Positions 11,865 through 25,231 of a stretch of 64,000 nt of DNA are shown in pieces. Source of the stretch: Nageia nagi (lineage: Eukaryota > Pinophyta); contig JBITNC010000001.1 of the NCBI GenBank assembly GCA_050084985.1, positions 91,636,001 to 91,700,000 on the forward strand, written 5' to 3'. Positions within the stretch are counted from its first letter, which is position 1. Every line of letters starts with the position of its first letter. The notes beneath the pieces were generated by a model, which saw only the letters and a program-made list of their open reading frames with translations, was not told the DNA's origin and made no database searches. Both the position numbers and the translations under genes were made by a program.

Positions 11865-13014
11865 TGTTTTCCATATTTCTTCCAATATGTGCTACCATGG
11901 GAGCTCTTAAAGAAGGTATGTAAATTCATCAAAGAGTAGTTAAAAATGTTTTTTTTTTTTAAATTAAATATTATGGTTATGAATGCTATGATAGACATGT
12001 ATGAAAACTGTGGAAGAATACACAAGGCCTAGGAATTGTTTGATAAGATGCATGATCATAGGATATGCACAAAATGTGTTTTCTGAGAAGGCCCTGGAAA
12101 ACTTTTAAGCAAATGTAATTGTCAAGTGTAAAGCTAGAATCTGTAACCTTTTCCAAATTTATTCCAACATGTGTCATCATGGGAGCTCTTAAATAAGGTA
12201 TGAACATCCATAAAAGAGTAGTTGAAAATGGTTTTTCATCAAATATTATGATTGTGAATGCCCTAATATACATGTATGCAAAATATGGAAGAATACACAA
12301 GGCTTGGGAATTATTTGATAAGATGTATTATAGTAGGAAATGCACAAAATGGGTTTTACAAGAAGGCCCTAGAGACTTTCAAGTAAATGCAATTATTAGG
12401 TGTAAATCCAAACTTAGTAACCTTTGCAAACATTCATCCAACATGTACCACCATGGGAGCCCTTGAAGAAAGTATGGACATCCATCAAAGAGTAGTTAAA
12501 TAATGGGTTTTCATCAACTATTATGATTTTGAATGCCTTGAGATCCATGTGTGTAAAATGTATAAGAATACACATGGTTTAGGAATTATTTGATAAGATG
12601 CATGATTGCATGATATGAAAAAATGAGCTTATTAAGAAGGCCTTGAAACTTTTAATAAAATGAAATTATTAGGTGTAAATCAAGACTTCATAACCTTTTC
12701 CAACTTTCTTTCAACATGTGCCACTATGGGAGATCTTGAAGAAGGTATGGAAATCCATCAAAGAGTAGCTAAAAATGCTTTTTTAATCAAATATTATGGT
12801 AGTGAATGCCCTAATATATATGTATGAAAAAAGTGGAAGAATGCACAAGGCACAAGGCTCAATGATTGTTTGACAAGATGCATGATTTGGGTTTTTTGAG
12901 AACACTATGGAGAATTTTAAGCAAATTTAATTGTCAAGTGTAAATACAGAATTCATAACCTTTGCTATCTTTCTTACAACATGTGCCACCATGGGAGCTC
13001 TTGAAGAAGGTATG
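11865..13014 (+). pseudogene. Decayed tandem PPR (P-L-S type) array, left part
   Basis: Five copies of a roughly 270-bp module follow each other. The word ATGGGAG(C)TCTTGAAGAAGGTATG, or close variants, falls near 11,895, 12,178, 12,452, 12,725 and 12,990. Each module encodes a PPR trio: a GALEEGM-IH block, a VVNALI-MYAKCGRIHKA block with FDKMH, then an F-QM-L-GVKP block ending TCATMG. PPR proteins bind organellar RNA, and P-L-S trios are typical of plant editing factors. The modules lack the usual SWTAMIAG segment, which fits about 90 rather than 100 codons per trio. All copies have stops or frame shifts. Element A interrupts the last module. Confidence 0.8.
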
Positions 13015-13746
13015 TATAGACCAAAAAATGTGTAATTACTAAATAAATACACAAATAAATAAATGGTCTACAAATAAACTGATAAATAGCTCTATATCAA
13101 ATTATAACAAATATATATGAAACATATAAACTTGATATAGAGTGTGGATAATAGCCAATGTGTGTACAATACTCAAGAACTAAATAACTATGAATATTCA
13201 AAGGATTGTGATCAGATTTTAGATGAGATCCTAACAAATTTTTGCTAGAGTGGTACCACAAGTTGTTCCTTGAAATTTGGACCTCCCAATCTAGAAGGTG
13301 CAAGCGATTGGCTACATAGAAGTAGCATGCCACTGGTGGCATTGAATTGATAGTTTCATATGTCATGCAAGAGAGATAACAAATCTTAGAGAGTATAAAA
13401 AATTATCAAGATAAGTGGCATCAAGAGACACAGTAAGTTTGATGTTTGCAACAACTACCTATCAAAGAGATCTGATAGGGATGTCAACCTTCACCTCTCG
13501 TATTTATAATCTGTAAGAAAATAGAAAAGGGTGAAATCCAACACATAGTGATAATAATAATATTTTTCAATATTCAAGATAATATAAAATATAAACCATG
13601 GTATATGATATTACATTGGTCCTAGCACAACGTATTGCAATATAATAACATATTATCTTGATTTATGTATTATTGCTAATTAATCATTTTAATGAGTCTA
13701 AATATGATTTATTACATAAATAATAAATTATTTTTAGGCATCTACA
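13015..13746 (-). repeat. 3' LTR of element A
   Basis: The 732-bp copy starts TATAGACCAAAAAATGTG, where the right copy has TGTAGACCC, so the terminal TG has mutated. It ends TTATTTTTAGGCATCTACA. It is the 3' LTR because gag and the primer-binding region lie beside the other copy. Confidence 0.85.
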
Positions 13747-15760
13747 TTTTTCCCCTCTTTGGATATGAAATGAAAAGCATTGAAATTGAATAATTCAAAG
13801 AAGTATAGTGAAGAGAAAATGATTTTCAATAGTAAAGCGTACTTCCCTATTTTGATCGATATGTCAAGTATAGTATGTTGTTTTCCCCCTTTTGGTCTTG
13901 GTTGCCCCTTGCTCATGTTGCATTGGGTAAGCAAGCCAAAAATAGGAGTCCCTCTATGAGATGAGCGGTTGATGCCAATCCTACTCACCCAGATAATACC
14001 TATAGAACAAAGCAACATATACCTGTATAGATCACATCCATGAAAGAATAAGCAATGTAAAGAGCAAATATGAAATTAATATAATATGCAGTGTATCACT
14101 ATGGTTGATGTGAATCATAGTGCTATAAACTATGATACATATACTATTGTGATAAACAACTCATAGTCTATGAAGAATAAGTGTATGGGTTCTCTATAAT
14201 GCCCCAGGATTGTAATTTCCATGATTTATATACTATTGTGATAGATAACTCATAGTCTATAAAGACCAAGCTAAAGAGAACTTTTAACGACTCAAGCTTG
14301 GAACAATAATGATTATCAAGCTAATGAGAACTTTTAATGACTAAGGATTGAAAAATACTATAAAAAATGAGAGATGTGCCCATGGTTGGACCATGGCTTC
14401 GAAAATAATTGTCTGTAAAATAGCATTCAATTTCCATCAATATACCAAATATTCAATTAATCATTAGCCTTGTATTTTAATATGCATAATTTTTCAAATG
14501 TAATCCCACATCATTCACACCATGGGATGTGTACAAATTTATAATCATGTCTTCAGTAAGTTTGATCATTGTCCATAAAATATTATGTATAATCAAAAGA
14601 ATAATAGAAATGAGTAGACATTCAAAAAATTTCAAGATGCCTTGATTACAAAGGATTCATAGCAATTGCACACCATTGGTGGCATAAGATTTTCAATTTT
14701 AAGTGCAAAAATTTGGAAGATATTCAATTGACAACCATACATATCATTTTACTTTATTTCTTAAAGAAAATAACATTATTATTTACGAAAAAGTTTCAGA
14801 GTAAAATATGAAATAACAAAATTTGATAATATATTCAATTCATCTTTGTAATTTCTATAAACTTCCAGTAGCCATTGTTTTGAACCATAAATAACATGTA
14901 AACATTGCAATATTATGAAAGTACACATAATTTTACATTTTCTATGTTGTTAGCATCATAAGAAAGGATGTTTTATTTTTCAAAATAAAAAATGCATCCA
15001 ATTAGTAGTAAAATATACATTTTTAATTGATAAGCAATTGCAAGCAATGAGTAATTTTAAATATGAAAATTTAATGGACCATTTAAATTAAATTGAACTT
15101 TATTAATAAAAATCCATAGTGTACAATAATCCCATAGTGATCATGACCATTCTATTAAATGTATGACAACAAAAATTGAAAGAGCACATTTAGAATTTTA
15201 TGCAATTTACCTCATTCCATGCTGTTGGTAGATTACATTTGGTATTAATAATTTTAAATGATGGAGATGATACAATTTCAATTATAAACAAACGATAAGT
15301 GAGAAAAAGACTATTTTCAGTATTTTCAACTATTAACTTTTGAATGCACTATCAAATTAAAGGAATAGACACCATTGATGGCATAAAAATAACAATAATA
15401 ATTTTTGAAAAAGAAATTCCATTCATATAAAATAATTTCAAGTATAATGGACAAGCAAAATAATGATTTGACTTAACCTATGGTGGATGGGAAAAAGCCC
15501 TAGGGTTTTAATTCAAATTATAGAATATATAAGAAAATTTATCAATTAAAAATATCATTTTGAGTTTATATAAACCTAAGTCAATGCTCTGCCTCCTACT
15601 TACCTGATGAGCTGTTTTGCTACCTATTACTGACCTAGGCATCCTCATTTTGACTTATCCTCACTTGTCTATGACTATTTGAGGACTTTAGATGCACTTT
15701 TGACCTGTGTGGTGCACTTTTTATCTAAATAGACATCAATTTCATATTTCTAATCACACT
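13747..15760. other. 3' untranslated part of element A
   Basis: AT-rich, with no domain recognised. A local duplication of about 100 bp is visible: the phrase ATACTATTGTGATA followed by AACTCATAGTCTAT occurs near 14,141 and again near 14,228, and AGAGAACTTTTAA or a variant occurs near 14,276 and 14,329. The purine-rich tract expected beside the LTR is weak: the plus strand at 13,747-13,755 reads TTTTTCCCC. Confidence 0.5.
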
Positions 15761-17142
15761 TGATGGCTGATGCTATAATGAGGGGCATTGTCTATCCCAT
15801 TACTAGCCATAAAGGTCACATAGCCAAATACCTTTGCTCTTTACCATTTGGCCATGTAGTAAATATGATTTTTTATTTATAATTTTTTATAAATTCACTT
15901 TTTTAGTCTTGTTTAACTTCATTAATTCAATTTTTCAACTTAGCAAAGCATTTTTTTTATTAAATTATTATTTATTGCCTTGCAAGAATGTAAGGTTCTC
16001 ATCCAGAGAGGGCCCATGACCATGATAGTATTAGAGAAAGCCAAGAGTTGGGTGAGGATGACTCACATAGATGACATTTTGAGTAGGTGCAAGCTAGTAT
16101 ACTTGGCCATAGTGGGATATATACAATAGGACCTACCATTGTTGAGAACATTAGCAGAGAGGTGGGATCTAGATTATTATTCATTTCACTCGACCCCAAG
16201 TGAAATGACCATCACACTACTAGACATGTACCATATTTGGGGGATTCCTATGAAGGGGAGTCTAGTACACCAGAGAGAGCTACCAAATAATAATTCTTGG
16301 GAATAGGAGGCATTATGGCTCATGGGAGAGGTGAACCATGATTGGGAGTATCGAGATGCTATATTGGTGGAGGTTTTTTGGTTTACCCCAGCAGAGTGAC
16401 ATTTGCAATTATACATAGCAATTATTATTACCACCTACTTATGCCTAGAAAAAAGTAATTTGGTGTTCCCTCTTGGACTAGTTTGGATCATCAAGAAGAT
16501 ATGTGAGAAGGGAGAACAATTTGGTTAGGGCCCCTTTCCTAACATAGTTGTATAGAGACTTGTACAACTTCACCAACATTGATAAGTTCAATGTGACAAT
16601 TTCTCATTCTAGTTTATTACAGATATGGGTATATGAGAAGATCATGGTGGTAAGGCCCATTGGTCTATAGATGGCAAGAGAGGATCTAGGAGATATTGAC
16701 CTAGTATATTGTACTTTGAGGGATGAAGGGTATAGGTACCCTCATTCTTTAGAGGCTAGACGATGGTAGAAAGATGATATTCATTTGGAAGACCTAGCAT
16801 GGGTTTCATACAGTGATTTTATTTAGGATGGAGATGCACACCAGCTTGCATGGGTCTACCAATAGTGCTTCCTTTAGAACCAAAGGAAGGTAGTGTAGCC
16901 ATACCACCATAGCATGTGCTTCACTAGTTTGGGATCCAACAAGGAATCCCACTAGCTCCTATTTTCTATTGGTGTTAAATGGTTGAGCATGATATGCATG
17001 TAGGGATATAGGTGATTTTAGCATGGAGGATCTCATGGGAGGAGCATCAGACATTGGATGGAATAGTCAATGTCTCTATGGAACCTAGGGTTGCCCCTAG
17101 TAATACAACATGGTGGCTAGGATTCCACCTAGATGATCTAGG
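15761..17142 (+). pseudogene. PMD gene of element A, part 1 (before element B)
   Basis: The block RGIVYPITSHKGHIAKYLC at about 15,776-15,835 is followed, after a likely intron, by a PMD core near 16,130-16,400. There the motifs LLRTLAERWDLDYYSFH, PSEMTITLLDMYHIWGIP and LWLMGEVNHDWE can be read in one frame with few breaks. The C-terminal part from 17,012 is open up to the insertion point. It is antisense to A's gag. Stops are frequent and mostly TAG. Part 2 resumes at 44,805 in the same frame once B and one TSD copy are disregarded, showing that B inserted into what was then a continuous frame. Confidence 0.7.
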
Positions 17143-17976
17143 TGTTTACTCAAAAATTAACCTTGCAAGCATGCAAAAACAAAAGCTATCACAACCAATA
17201 GAAACTTTTTATTGATCTTTGAATAAACCTTAGTTTTAATTATAGATTACCTTGCAATGGAGGGCTTCAGTACAATATGTTATATAGGCCTCTTGGAGGC
17301 CCTTCTTTGTTTATGTATTTAAGCTCTAGATGTTATTTGATTGAACTTACAACAAGAATGATTTTAATTGCTTATTCCTTGCTATTCATTGGCTTCTCTT
17401 TTCTTTAATCAGTTGTTAGTCTTGGAATCCTACACATGCACAAACCAACAGCTCATCAAACATACCTATTCATGCTTTAAGATTATAATAAGTAACATGA
17501 AATAAACATGTATGTAAGTAAAAATAGTAATCTAAAATGTACTCAACAATCTGGCTTGAATTTACTGGAGTAAGGTTGCAATTCACTATCCCTCTCTTTC
17601 CCTCTATGGGAAGGATCTTATTTATAAATTTTCTAAGGCAACATTAGTTACTATTTTGGAAGGAAATGCTGGATGAAAAATCTCATCAAGGCTTGTGATG
17701 GATTAAATATGTGCAAGGAAAGCATAGGATCAGGGATGACTCATCCTTGATCCATTAGCTTATTTCCTTAGGCACTTGATTTTTCTATTTTTCTTTGTGT
17801 TTTCTATTTACATGATCATTGGTGATTACCCATTGGGTGCTAGCAATCGGATATGATCATTGATGATTGCACTAGATCGCTAATGATTGATAGAATTTGA
17901 TAAACTTTAATGTTTGCCTAAAATTTAATCCCCCTCTTTCATTTATGGAAAGAGGGGTCATTTTTAGGTGTCTACA
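17143..17976 (-). repeat. 3' LTR of element B
   Basis: It starts TGTTTACTCAAAAATTAACC and ends TTTTTAGGTGTCTACA on the plus strand. It aligns end to end, at the same length, with 43,966-44,799. The purine-rich tract lies at its inner edge, marking it as the 3' LTR of a minus-strand element. Confidence 0.92.
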
Positions 17977-17992
17977 TTTTGCCCCGTTTTTG
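17977..17992 (-). other. Polypurine tract of element B
   Basis: The plus strand reads TTTTGCCCCGTTTTTG, so the element strand reads CAAAAACGGGGCAAAA immediately before the LTR. This is where second-strand priming is expected in LTR retrotransposons. Confidence 0.65.
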
Positions 17993-19560
17993 AAATATCC
18001 AACATTTTATAGGTAGAGATTATTTCAAAAAACTAAGCCTATCAAAAAGGGGGTGCAATCAAGTCTTGGACTTGTACTTCTTGATCTCAAGTCAAGGTTT
18101 CAAATTAATTCATTCTCTATGAATAAGCTAGATTTGAGTGATTAGATTATGAATAAATCCATTTTTTGATCTTTTGCATTTGACACATTTTGAAAATAAT
18201 AAAGGATTGTAGTGCAAGGTGTAACTTAGATAGTTACCACTATACTATTGTGTTGTGTTGGCAAGTTACAGATGGAGTCTTAGCCATCAAGCATATGCCA
18301 TAGCTAGCATGTGATAAATAAGATCCCTTGCAAATACAATAACTTTTAATAATTTTTCTTTTATCTTAGCAGATAGGTTACTTGATGATCTTGTGCAAAA
18401 GTTCATCCAACAATTTTAATCATATCAAAACCCATGCTTCTTTTTTTTCTGTTAAATGAAGGGTCATTTTTCGAATTCAAAGTTATCCAAGAGTCTCAAT
18501 TTTTTTGAAAAACCCTCAACTCTAAATTAATTTTAACAAGTGAAGAACTCATAGTGATTTCACCTTTGACACATATATTTTTTAATTTTTTTATGGTTTT
18601 ATATTATTTTTAATATTTTTCAGGATAGATGTGAGCATCTTTCGAGAACAGATGTTTTGTTTGGACTATAATTTTTTATTTTTAATTGAGTACTATTGAT
18701 TGTTCAAAAGATATATACAAGAATTTATAAATTACCCTATTTTATTTTGAATTTTCTCATCAATATTTAGAATTAATCATAGGCCTAACTCAACCTAAAG
18801 AATTTTTGACATACTCCAAAATTTTATATTTTTAAGCTTTTAATTAGAAACTTTTAATAAAGTGTAGAAGGAAGGTCCTAGGTATTTCTCTTGTTGAAAT
18901 ACCTATATAACTTTTGCATTTTAAGAAAATCTCTTTCATTCATTTATCATCATCCTTTTTTTTTAAGTTTAGGTCATTAATGATATAGTTACGATCACTG
19001 ATGATCCTTATGGATCACTGGTGCCTAACATACGATCGTTGGTGTTCGATTGTGAGGAGTAATAAAAAGGAAAAGTCCACCTATCACTTTCTAATTTGTT
19101 TTTCAATGCTAGGTTAGAGCTCTTGTTTCCTCTACCCCACAATCCAAGCATTTGACCCTATATGTACCTTTTTACTATTGATTTGAGCCATGATGTTGCC
19201 TTAAGGATGATCTACACCATGCAAGAGGCCCATGAGGGAAGAGGTAGGTTTTAAAACCCCCTTTTCAATTTTTGCTTCTTAATATATTTTTAATCTATTT
19301 ATTTAAAAATGGAAATCATAGGATGCTTAGAAATAAGTTTGAGTTTTTATAACCATTCATTTTTTCTAGATTAGGTTTGTTTTTTGATTTTTTGTAAAAT
19401 TAAAACCTCGATCGTGGTCATCGGCTAGAGCTAAAGGGATTCAAGATCATTAGTATTCGAGTATTGAATGCTAGTGATTCTAGACCCTGATCATCCAATC
19501 TTCAATGTTTGCATTATTTATTTATTTATTTTTTTAACCTACTTTATCATTAATTACTAT
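17993..19560. other. Spacer between the 3' LTR and PMD gene of element B
   Basis: No domain is recognised. The 3' end (about 19,195-19,246) may hold a first PMD exon, with GTAGGT at about 19,245 and a TTATTAG acceptor just before 19,563. The rest is AT-rich with no structure I can name. Confidence 0.4.
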
Positions 19561-19569
19561 TAGGTTCAA

Positions 19570-21545
19570 GATGTCTTCAAGCCCAAAGGTAGATATCTTT
19601 ATATACTCGAGGATGACCATGTTTTATTGACTATTATAGATCAAAATTTTCTTCATATAGTTGGATTTGGAACTGGGCCCTACATGGGTTATGTTCACTG
19701 GGACTACCCACTATTGGTAGCCTTGCTAGAGAGGTGGGATTCTTCAATTGATACCTTCCATCTTCTTATGGGGGATATGACTATCATAGTAGAGGACATC
19801 CATCATCTCTACCATTTACCTATTCAAGGTTAATGGATTCAGTACATGGTAGACCAAGATTCAATGCACCTAGATATTATAACAGTATATGGGGTAGGTG
19901 CTATTGACATAGTTATGGATGAGATGTTTTCTAACGATCTTCCATACCTTAGGTATTGGAGGAATGACCAATAGGGTCTCCTTAGAGCCTCATACTTGAT
20001 GGGAATTATAAAGTGATATGCTCTCTTAGATACTAGCAATGGGAGATTTCCTTAGTTGTTATTGCCCTTAGTAGCTAGTATACTACAATAGGGGATGGTA
20101 TACACTTGGGCTCCCACACTACTAGCCCAAATTTATTGAGAGCTTTTCTTTAATTCTTTAGGCCATAGGGCCTCATTATCAATCACCATCACTCTTTAAG
20201 AGTGGGATTACAAGCATATCCATGTAGCTCATCCTTTAGGGCTCCTAGTACTTACTTTTGCCTCACAAATAGCCTATCATGTCGACATCATGCACTAAAA
20301 AGAGGATTTTTATACTCACCCTTCATATGGGATTTAATGAGATATTTCTTTTTATTAGAGGAGATGGCTCACCTTATTGCCAATTAGGTGAGGTTTCAAC
20401 CCTACTATGGTTACCCAACTTGGGATGGACTTATAGCATAACTAACATGCATTAGATAGGCTTGAGTTCTTAATGGTCGATGGATCAAATTCTTAGAGCG
20501 TTTCTACTTTAAGCATGTGTGCCATCAGTTTGGTCTAGTACAAGATGTTCCACTAGCACCTCTTCATTTTTTGAGAGAGGGTGAGCTACCTATTGAGTGG
20601 ATTTGGCCCCTAATTTATATCAAGCTAGATCTCACATAAGAGGAGATTCTAGTAGAGGATATAGGTGCAAATGACATGGGTGTGATTGAGGCCTTTGATG
20701 CCTAATGGTAGATAGAGCTAGAGGATGAGGACAATGATGTACCAGAGCATTGGGTATGCCAATGAGTGGCTAAGCCTAAGGTAGCAACAAGGTTAGGAAG
20801 GAGATAACTAAGGAGAGGGTCAAGGAGGAATCTAAGAAGAGGGTTGAGGAGGTGATGATGGATGAGCTAGCAGTTGAGGAGCAGGTGATGGTCAATCCAG
20901 AGGACATAGCTAGTCAGGTAGAGGATATTGAGGTAGATACCTCTACTAGAGGTGTAAGAGGAGGTGGAGCTCCTCCTTCATAGGTGCCCAACATTGACAC
21001 ACTTTTGGGGTACATCTATAAGTTAAGGTATCAGGTCTCTTAGCTTAGTGCTTGCATGTATAGATATAGAGCTAAGAGAGATAGGTATCATCATAAGAGG
21101 GATGAGGCTCCAACCTCTTCATAGATTGGGGGAGCTTGTACATCTATGGGGATAGCTAGTCAGCCATCAATATTTATCTAGGAGATTCTTCAATAGAGGG
21201 ATTACTACTCCTCCATTATGCAGACATGGTTGATAGGGGTATCTTCATATATACTAAGCATGTTATATCTAGTCCCCCCACTACATATGTTTGCATGGAT
21301 GTCTCAATTTATGAGGCACCTAATGGAGCCTAGCAAATAGCTAGCACTTAGGGAAAGGTTGTTAGACCAACTGCATCCCATAGTCATAGTAGGATAGCTG
21401 GGGTCTCTTCTTAGCACCTAGTGGGTTCATTTGAGATTTGTAGGGTGGTTCAAGCAATGAGTCATATAGGTTTAGTGGGCACCACTCATCCTAGGCAGGG
21501 TAGAGTTGGCAGTCCTACAAATGGCAAAGAGGGTAGCTCTTGAGA
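19570..21545 (+). pseudogene. Antisense PMD gene relic of element B
   Basis: The clearest block is 19,627-19,833, open for 68 codons: GTGPYMGYVHWDYPLLVALL, then ERWDSSIDTFHLLMGDMTI and EDIHHLYHLPIQG. This is the PMD signature (helix, ERW, TFHL, GEMTI, ED, LPI-G). Weaker homologous sequence follows, with WNDQ- and YHVD-type remnants and an acidic tail with E/D-rich repeats near 20,700-20,950. At least ten stops break it. It is antisense to B's gag-pol and sits between the end of pol and the 3' LTR, where other Tat elements also carry antisense extra ORFs. It may once have helped the element against silencing; that is inference. Confidence 0.7.
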
Positions 21546-24500
21546 GCATTCTATGGCTACTATTCTTTGTATTTAATGTTAGAATTGTGAGTTTTTATGA
21601 GACTATGTCATTTTTCTTCTAAGATTTATGGAGAGTAGGACCATTTCTAACATTTAGACAAGTTATTTGTAGGGTTATTATTTTTTTATGACCTCATTTA
21701 TTGTGGGATCATGGCAATCATGATCGATAGTTGATTTCTTTAGATGTGATGGATACTGAGTTATATATTTTTTGATATAGATGAGGATGAATTTAGACTT
21801 TTATATGCATGTTTTATTATCATATATATGTATGTTTATATTTTTTTGAATGTATGTGTTAAAGTAGAAATGCTTGAAAGTTTATTTTTATGTTTTCAAT
21901 TTGGTTTTAACACCTTATCCATGATATGCTTTATAAATTTGAAGTAATATTTGTGTTTATATAGTATTGTGATGTTTCCTTGGCTACTTTTATACATGGT
22001 TTTGAACATAATATACTAGTATAAACATATGTGATATCATGAATAATGTGAATGTATGGATGTAAAACACACATAAGATTTACAACACTTTATGGATGTA
22101 ACAATGGATGCACATAAATGTATATGTATAGATGAATGTAAAATGTATGAAACTTAAATGATATAAGATTTTTATGAATGTCATAATAACTTAAACATGA
22201 ATCTTAATGTAACGGAAACTTATCAAGCTTTTATAATAATAGTAATAATGGTATGGAATGAATGAATATGTATAAATAAATAAGTGTAATAAATAACACC
22301 TTAAATACCTAGCTTCATTAATTGATCTTCTGCTTTGGTCTCATCTACTAGGGATGATATGAAACAAGATCATAATATACTTAAGTTTACCATAAGCCCA
22401 TGTGTGTAATGATGTTCATTTCCTTCTCTTAACATTTGTAAATTAAACATCCTAGGATTATAAATTATTAAATATGGTCTTTTTTCTTTTTGTAAGGTAT
22501 GCTTCACTACCAAAAAGCATCCATATCCCTAGTGAAGATTAACCCCTTCATCCTGTTACAAACTTGCTCTATTGCCAATTAGGCATCTATAGCCTTGATA
22601 GAGGATGTTGCAATGGCCCAAGAATTCTACCTATTCTTGCTTTTTTCTTTTCTTTTCTCTTCTCTATTTTTTTTTTCTTTTCTTTTCTTTTCTATCCTAG
22701 CTCTTAGGTTCAGGATGAAGCAAACAGTAAGAAAACCATACTCACATTTATACTCAAGAAATACTTAATTCTTGATTGTTTTGAGATTTTTTATGTGAAA
22801 GGTGTATGAGTTTATTAGTGCACTTCCATATACCATAGTTATGTCTTTTTATCATCCTAAGTTTTTGAAACCTTAATATAGGATTCCTCAACTAAGACCA
22901 AATATGAATAGAGTATTTATTACTTACTCCTTCATTTGGAAATATAGCTATATACATAAATCAATATTATATGGATGCATGCATGATATGTGTATACATA
23001 TAGCTTGATTAGTTTCCCCCCTCATAATGATTGATATCTAATAATTATGACACTCAAGATAAAGGACTAAACATTTATGAATAAAGTGGAATGATATGAA
23101 CATATGGGCAATGCACCCAATAGCTAAGATGCTTCATAGGCATATCTTCTAAGTATATATACATATATATATACATATATACATTTTTTAATTTTTGTAT
23201 TTTTTGAATATTTGAATATTTTTATTTTTTTGAATTTTTTAATATTTTTGTATTTTTCAAATATTTTTATGTTTTTATATTTTTCAAATATTTTAATGTT
23301 TTTGTATTTTTTGAATATTTTAATGTTTTACCTATTTTCCCACTGGACAAGAATCTACAATAGGTCATCACAAGTAAAAAGATGGAAGTGACATCAAGTA
23401 CAGATGGTACAGTTAATGAACCATTGTGAGGGGTCACAAATGATGGACATAGACAACATGAAGTCCCAACACCACATGTTTATAGACATGAGATGAGCTA
23501 TGGTGACATCATCAAAAAAGTCTTCTTTAGGATATAGAAGATGTGACCCACAATATCTCACCAATCAAACTACCAAAGGAGTGATAAGAGCATCAATCAT
23601 GATTATCTAAATAAAATCAAGTTTGGAGATCATACGAATGAGGTTTTGCAAGGAACTCTTCATCAAGGATGTCATATATCACATAAGATACCTAATAAGG
23701 TTGATGATCAATGTAAATCTCCATTTGGTTAGAGTTCCTTAGAATATTATATGCATGGTTGGACCTATCTAGGGTAGCAGATAAAGCTATCATAAATAAA
23801 ATTTGGTGTTGGATATTCTCAGGCAATTGATTCAATTAATCCTCCTTTAACTCTAGGTTTTGGATAGGATCCACTAAGGCTCACTAGGAAAAGTATAAGA
23901 TGACTAGAAAATGATAAGGGATGATAAGTCCCATGGGACAAAAGGATCATAACACAAGTACCCCTCTTGCTGACCGATGGGAAGGTTGACACAATGTGGG
24001 TGACTCATGATGCCTATGGCTTGTGAAATACAATCAACTACCTGTAGTGTCATATACAATATTTTTTAGAAGTTATATAAAGTTTTTAAAGATAGATATA
24101 TACACACTTATTTTTTTATAAGAAAAAATTTGATAATAATTTTCTAAATATATGTTCTTAATGGTGGTACTTTTCATTTACTTGTTTATTTATTTTTGAG
24201 ACACAAAACTTTTTACAACTCCCCAATGATAATGGTTCCCTTATTTTTTACAAATAACCCAACCTTTATAACCCAAAAAATAAAAGTACAGAGGTTGGAC
24301 TAACATATGAGCAAGTCTTGGTCCTAGGATGGATGATTGGTAATAGACCAGATACCAAATGAGTGGCAAGATTGGTGGATGACACTTAAATTTCTTAATG
24401 ACACATTTTGGCTTGGTTGACGATGTCAAGGCTTCACCATTCTCAATAAGTGAAAGGTGGGATGGGATCCCTAAGGTTTGTGAAGATTGAGGGGAATTAA

Positions 24501-24766
24501 TGATGTGTGGGAGATTATGTTCTTCATGTGATACTAGACATACTCATTTTTCATTAGTTTGACTACAACCTCACTCTTTCTTTAGTTAAAGCATTCTAAG
24601 GTCTTTTGAAAACTTAGTTTTATATTAATTAGGTTATTTACACAATATTTTTGCTAAATAATGAAATATAATCATATATGATTTAATTATATAAAATTAA
24701 ATAGGTATTATAGTCTAGTACTAAATCATTAATGACCTCAATTTTTGAAATTGATCTTTTGTAACA
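21546..24766. other. Long non-coding stretch of element B with low-complexity tracts
   Basis: No domain is recognised on either strand. A pyrimidine tract (TTTTC/TTCTT repeats) occupies 22,640-22,695. A TATACA microsatellite and a tract of diverged TTTTTGAATATTTT units fill about 23,150-23,330. Words such as GAATGTATGGATGTAAA recur loosely near 22,040-22,140. These tracts look like replication-slippage products. Confidence 0.5.
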
Positions 24767-25045
24767 TCAAAGATTCATATGATCAATGCAATTTAGTAAA
24801 ATTCTAGGTCTGTCATAAGGCCAATGCAAGTAGAATATATGGATCCAATTGGTTAGGGATTTAGCTTCCATCCACATATCCTTTGCTTCTAACTCAATAG
24901 TTGTGCTAAGGCCACTAAATTTTAAGTCCCAAGCATTGGTTCCTCGCTGATTATAAAAATTCATGGCTATAACTTCTTGAATTTCTTTTGGTAAAGCAAA
25001 GAAATGAGCTATCTCATTGTAAGGATACTTTCTCAATGCTTTCAT
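24767..25045 (-). pseudogene. Unknown ORF b of element B, paralogue of ORF a
   Basis: An open frame of 92 codons. It contains FFALPKEIQEVIAMNFYNQ, then W-DLKFSGL-TTI, and near the end HWPYDRPRILLNC. The same skeleton (LP--IQ--IA-N, W------G----I, WP---P-I--N) occurs in the neighbouring ORF at 25,232-25,742, so the two are related. I know of no family with this pattern. It lies downstream of the integrase on the coding strand of B, so it could be the end of a long polyprotein or a separate extra gene. ATG at 25,043-25,045 is the first start in the open stretch, but the true start may be further upstream beyond a stop. Confidence 0.45.
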
Positions 25046-25231
25046 ATATCAATATTGTGGGTATATATCTATAAAATCACATTTTGCAAGATTAAATTAT
25101 GTTTTTTCATTGGTTTCTAGCTTTCTTGATATCACAACCCTTGTTCGAATACTACGAGGAGGAAGATGGGGAAACCTTGAGCTAATTAGAGAGAATTATT
25201 GGTCAATATTTTGTACACATCTAATTGATTG

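Noticed and set aside
8103-13746. The LTRs of D and A considered as the two ends of one element
   Set aside because: Their sequences differ too much in the 5' half, each adjoins its own gag or PMD segment, and A already has a better partner at 48,617 with a matching TSD.
16186-16434. 82-codon open frame on minus
   Set aside because: It is the opposite-strand shadow of the well-matched PMD core of element A.
22640-23330. Pyrimidine and TTTTTGAATATTTT tracts as regulatory elements
   Set aside because: They look like slippage-generated low-complexity sequence, with nothing to link them to a promoter.
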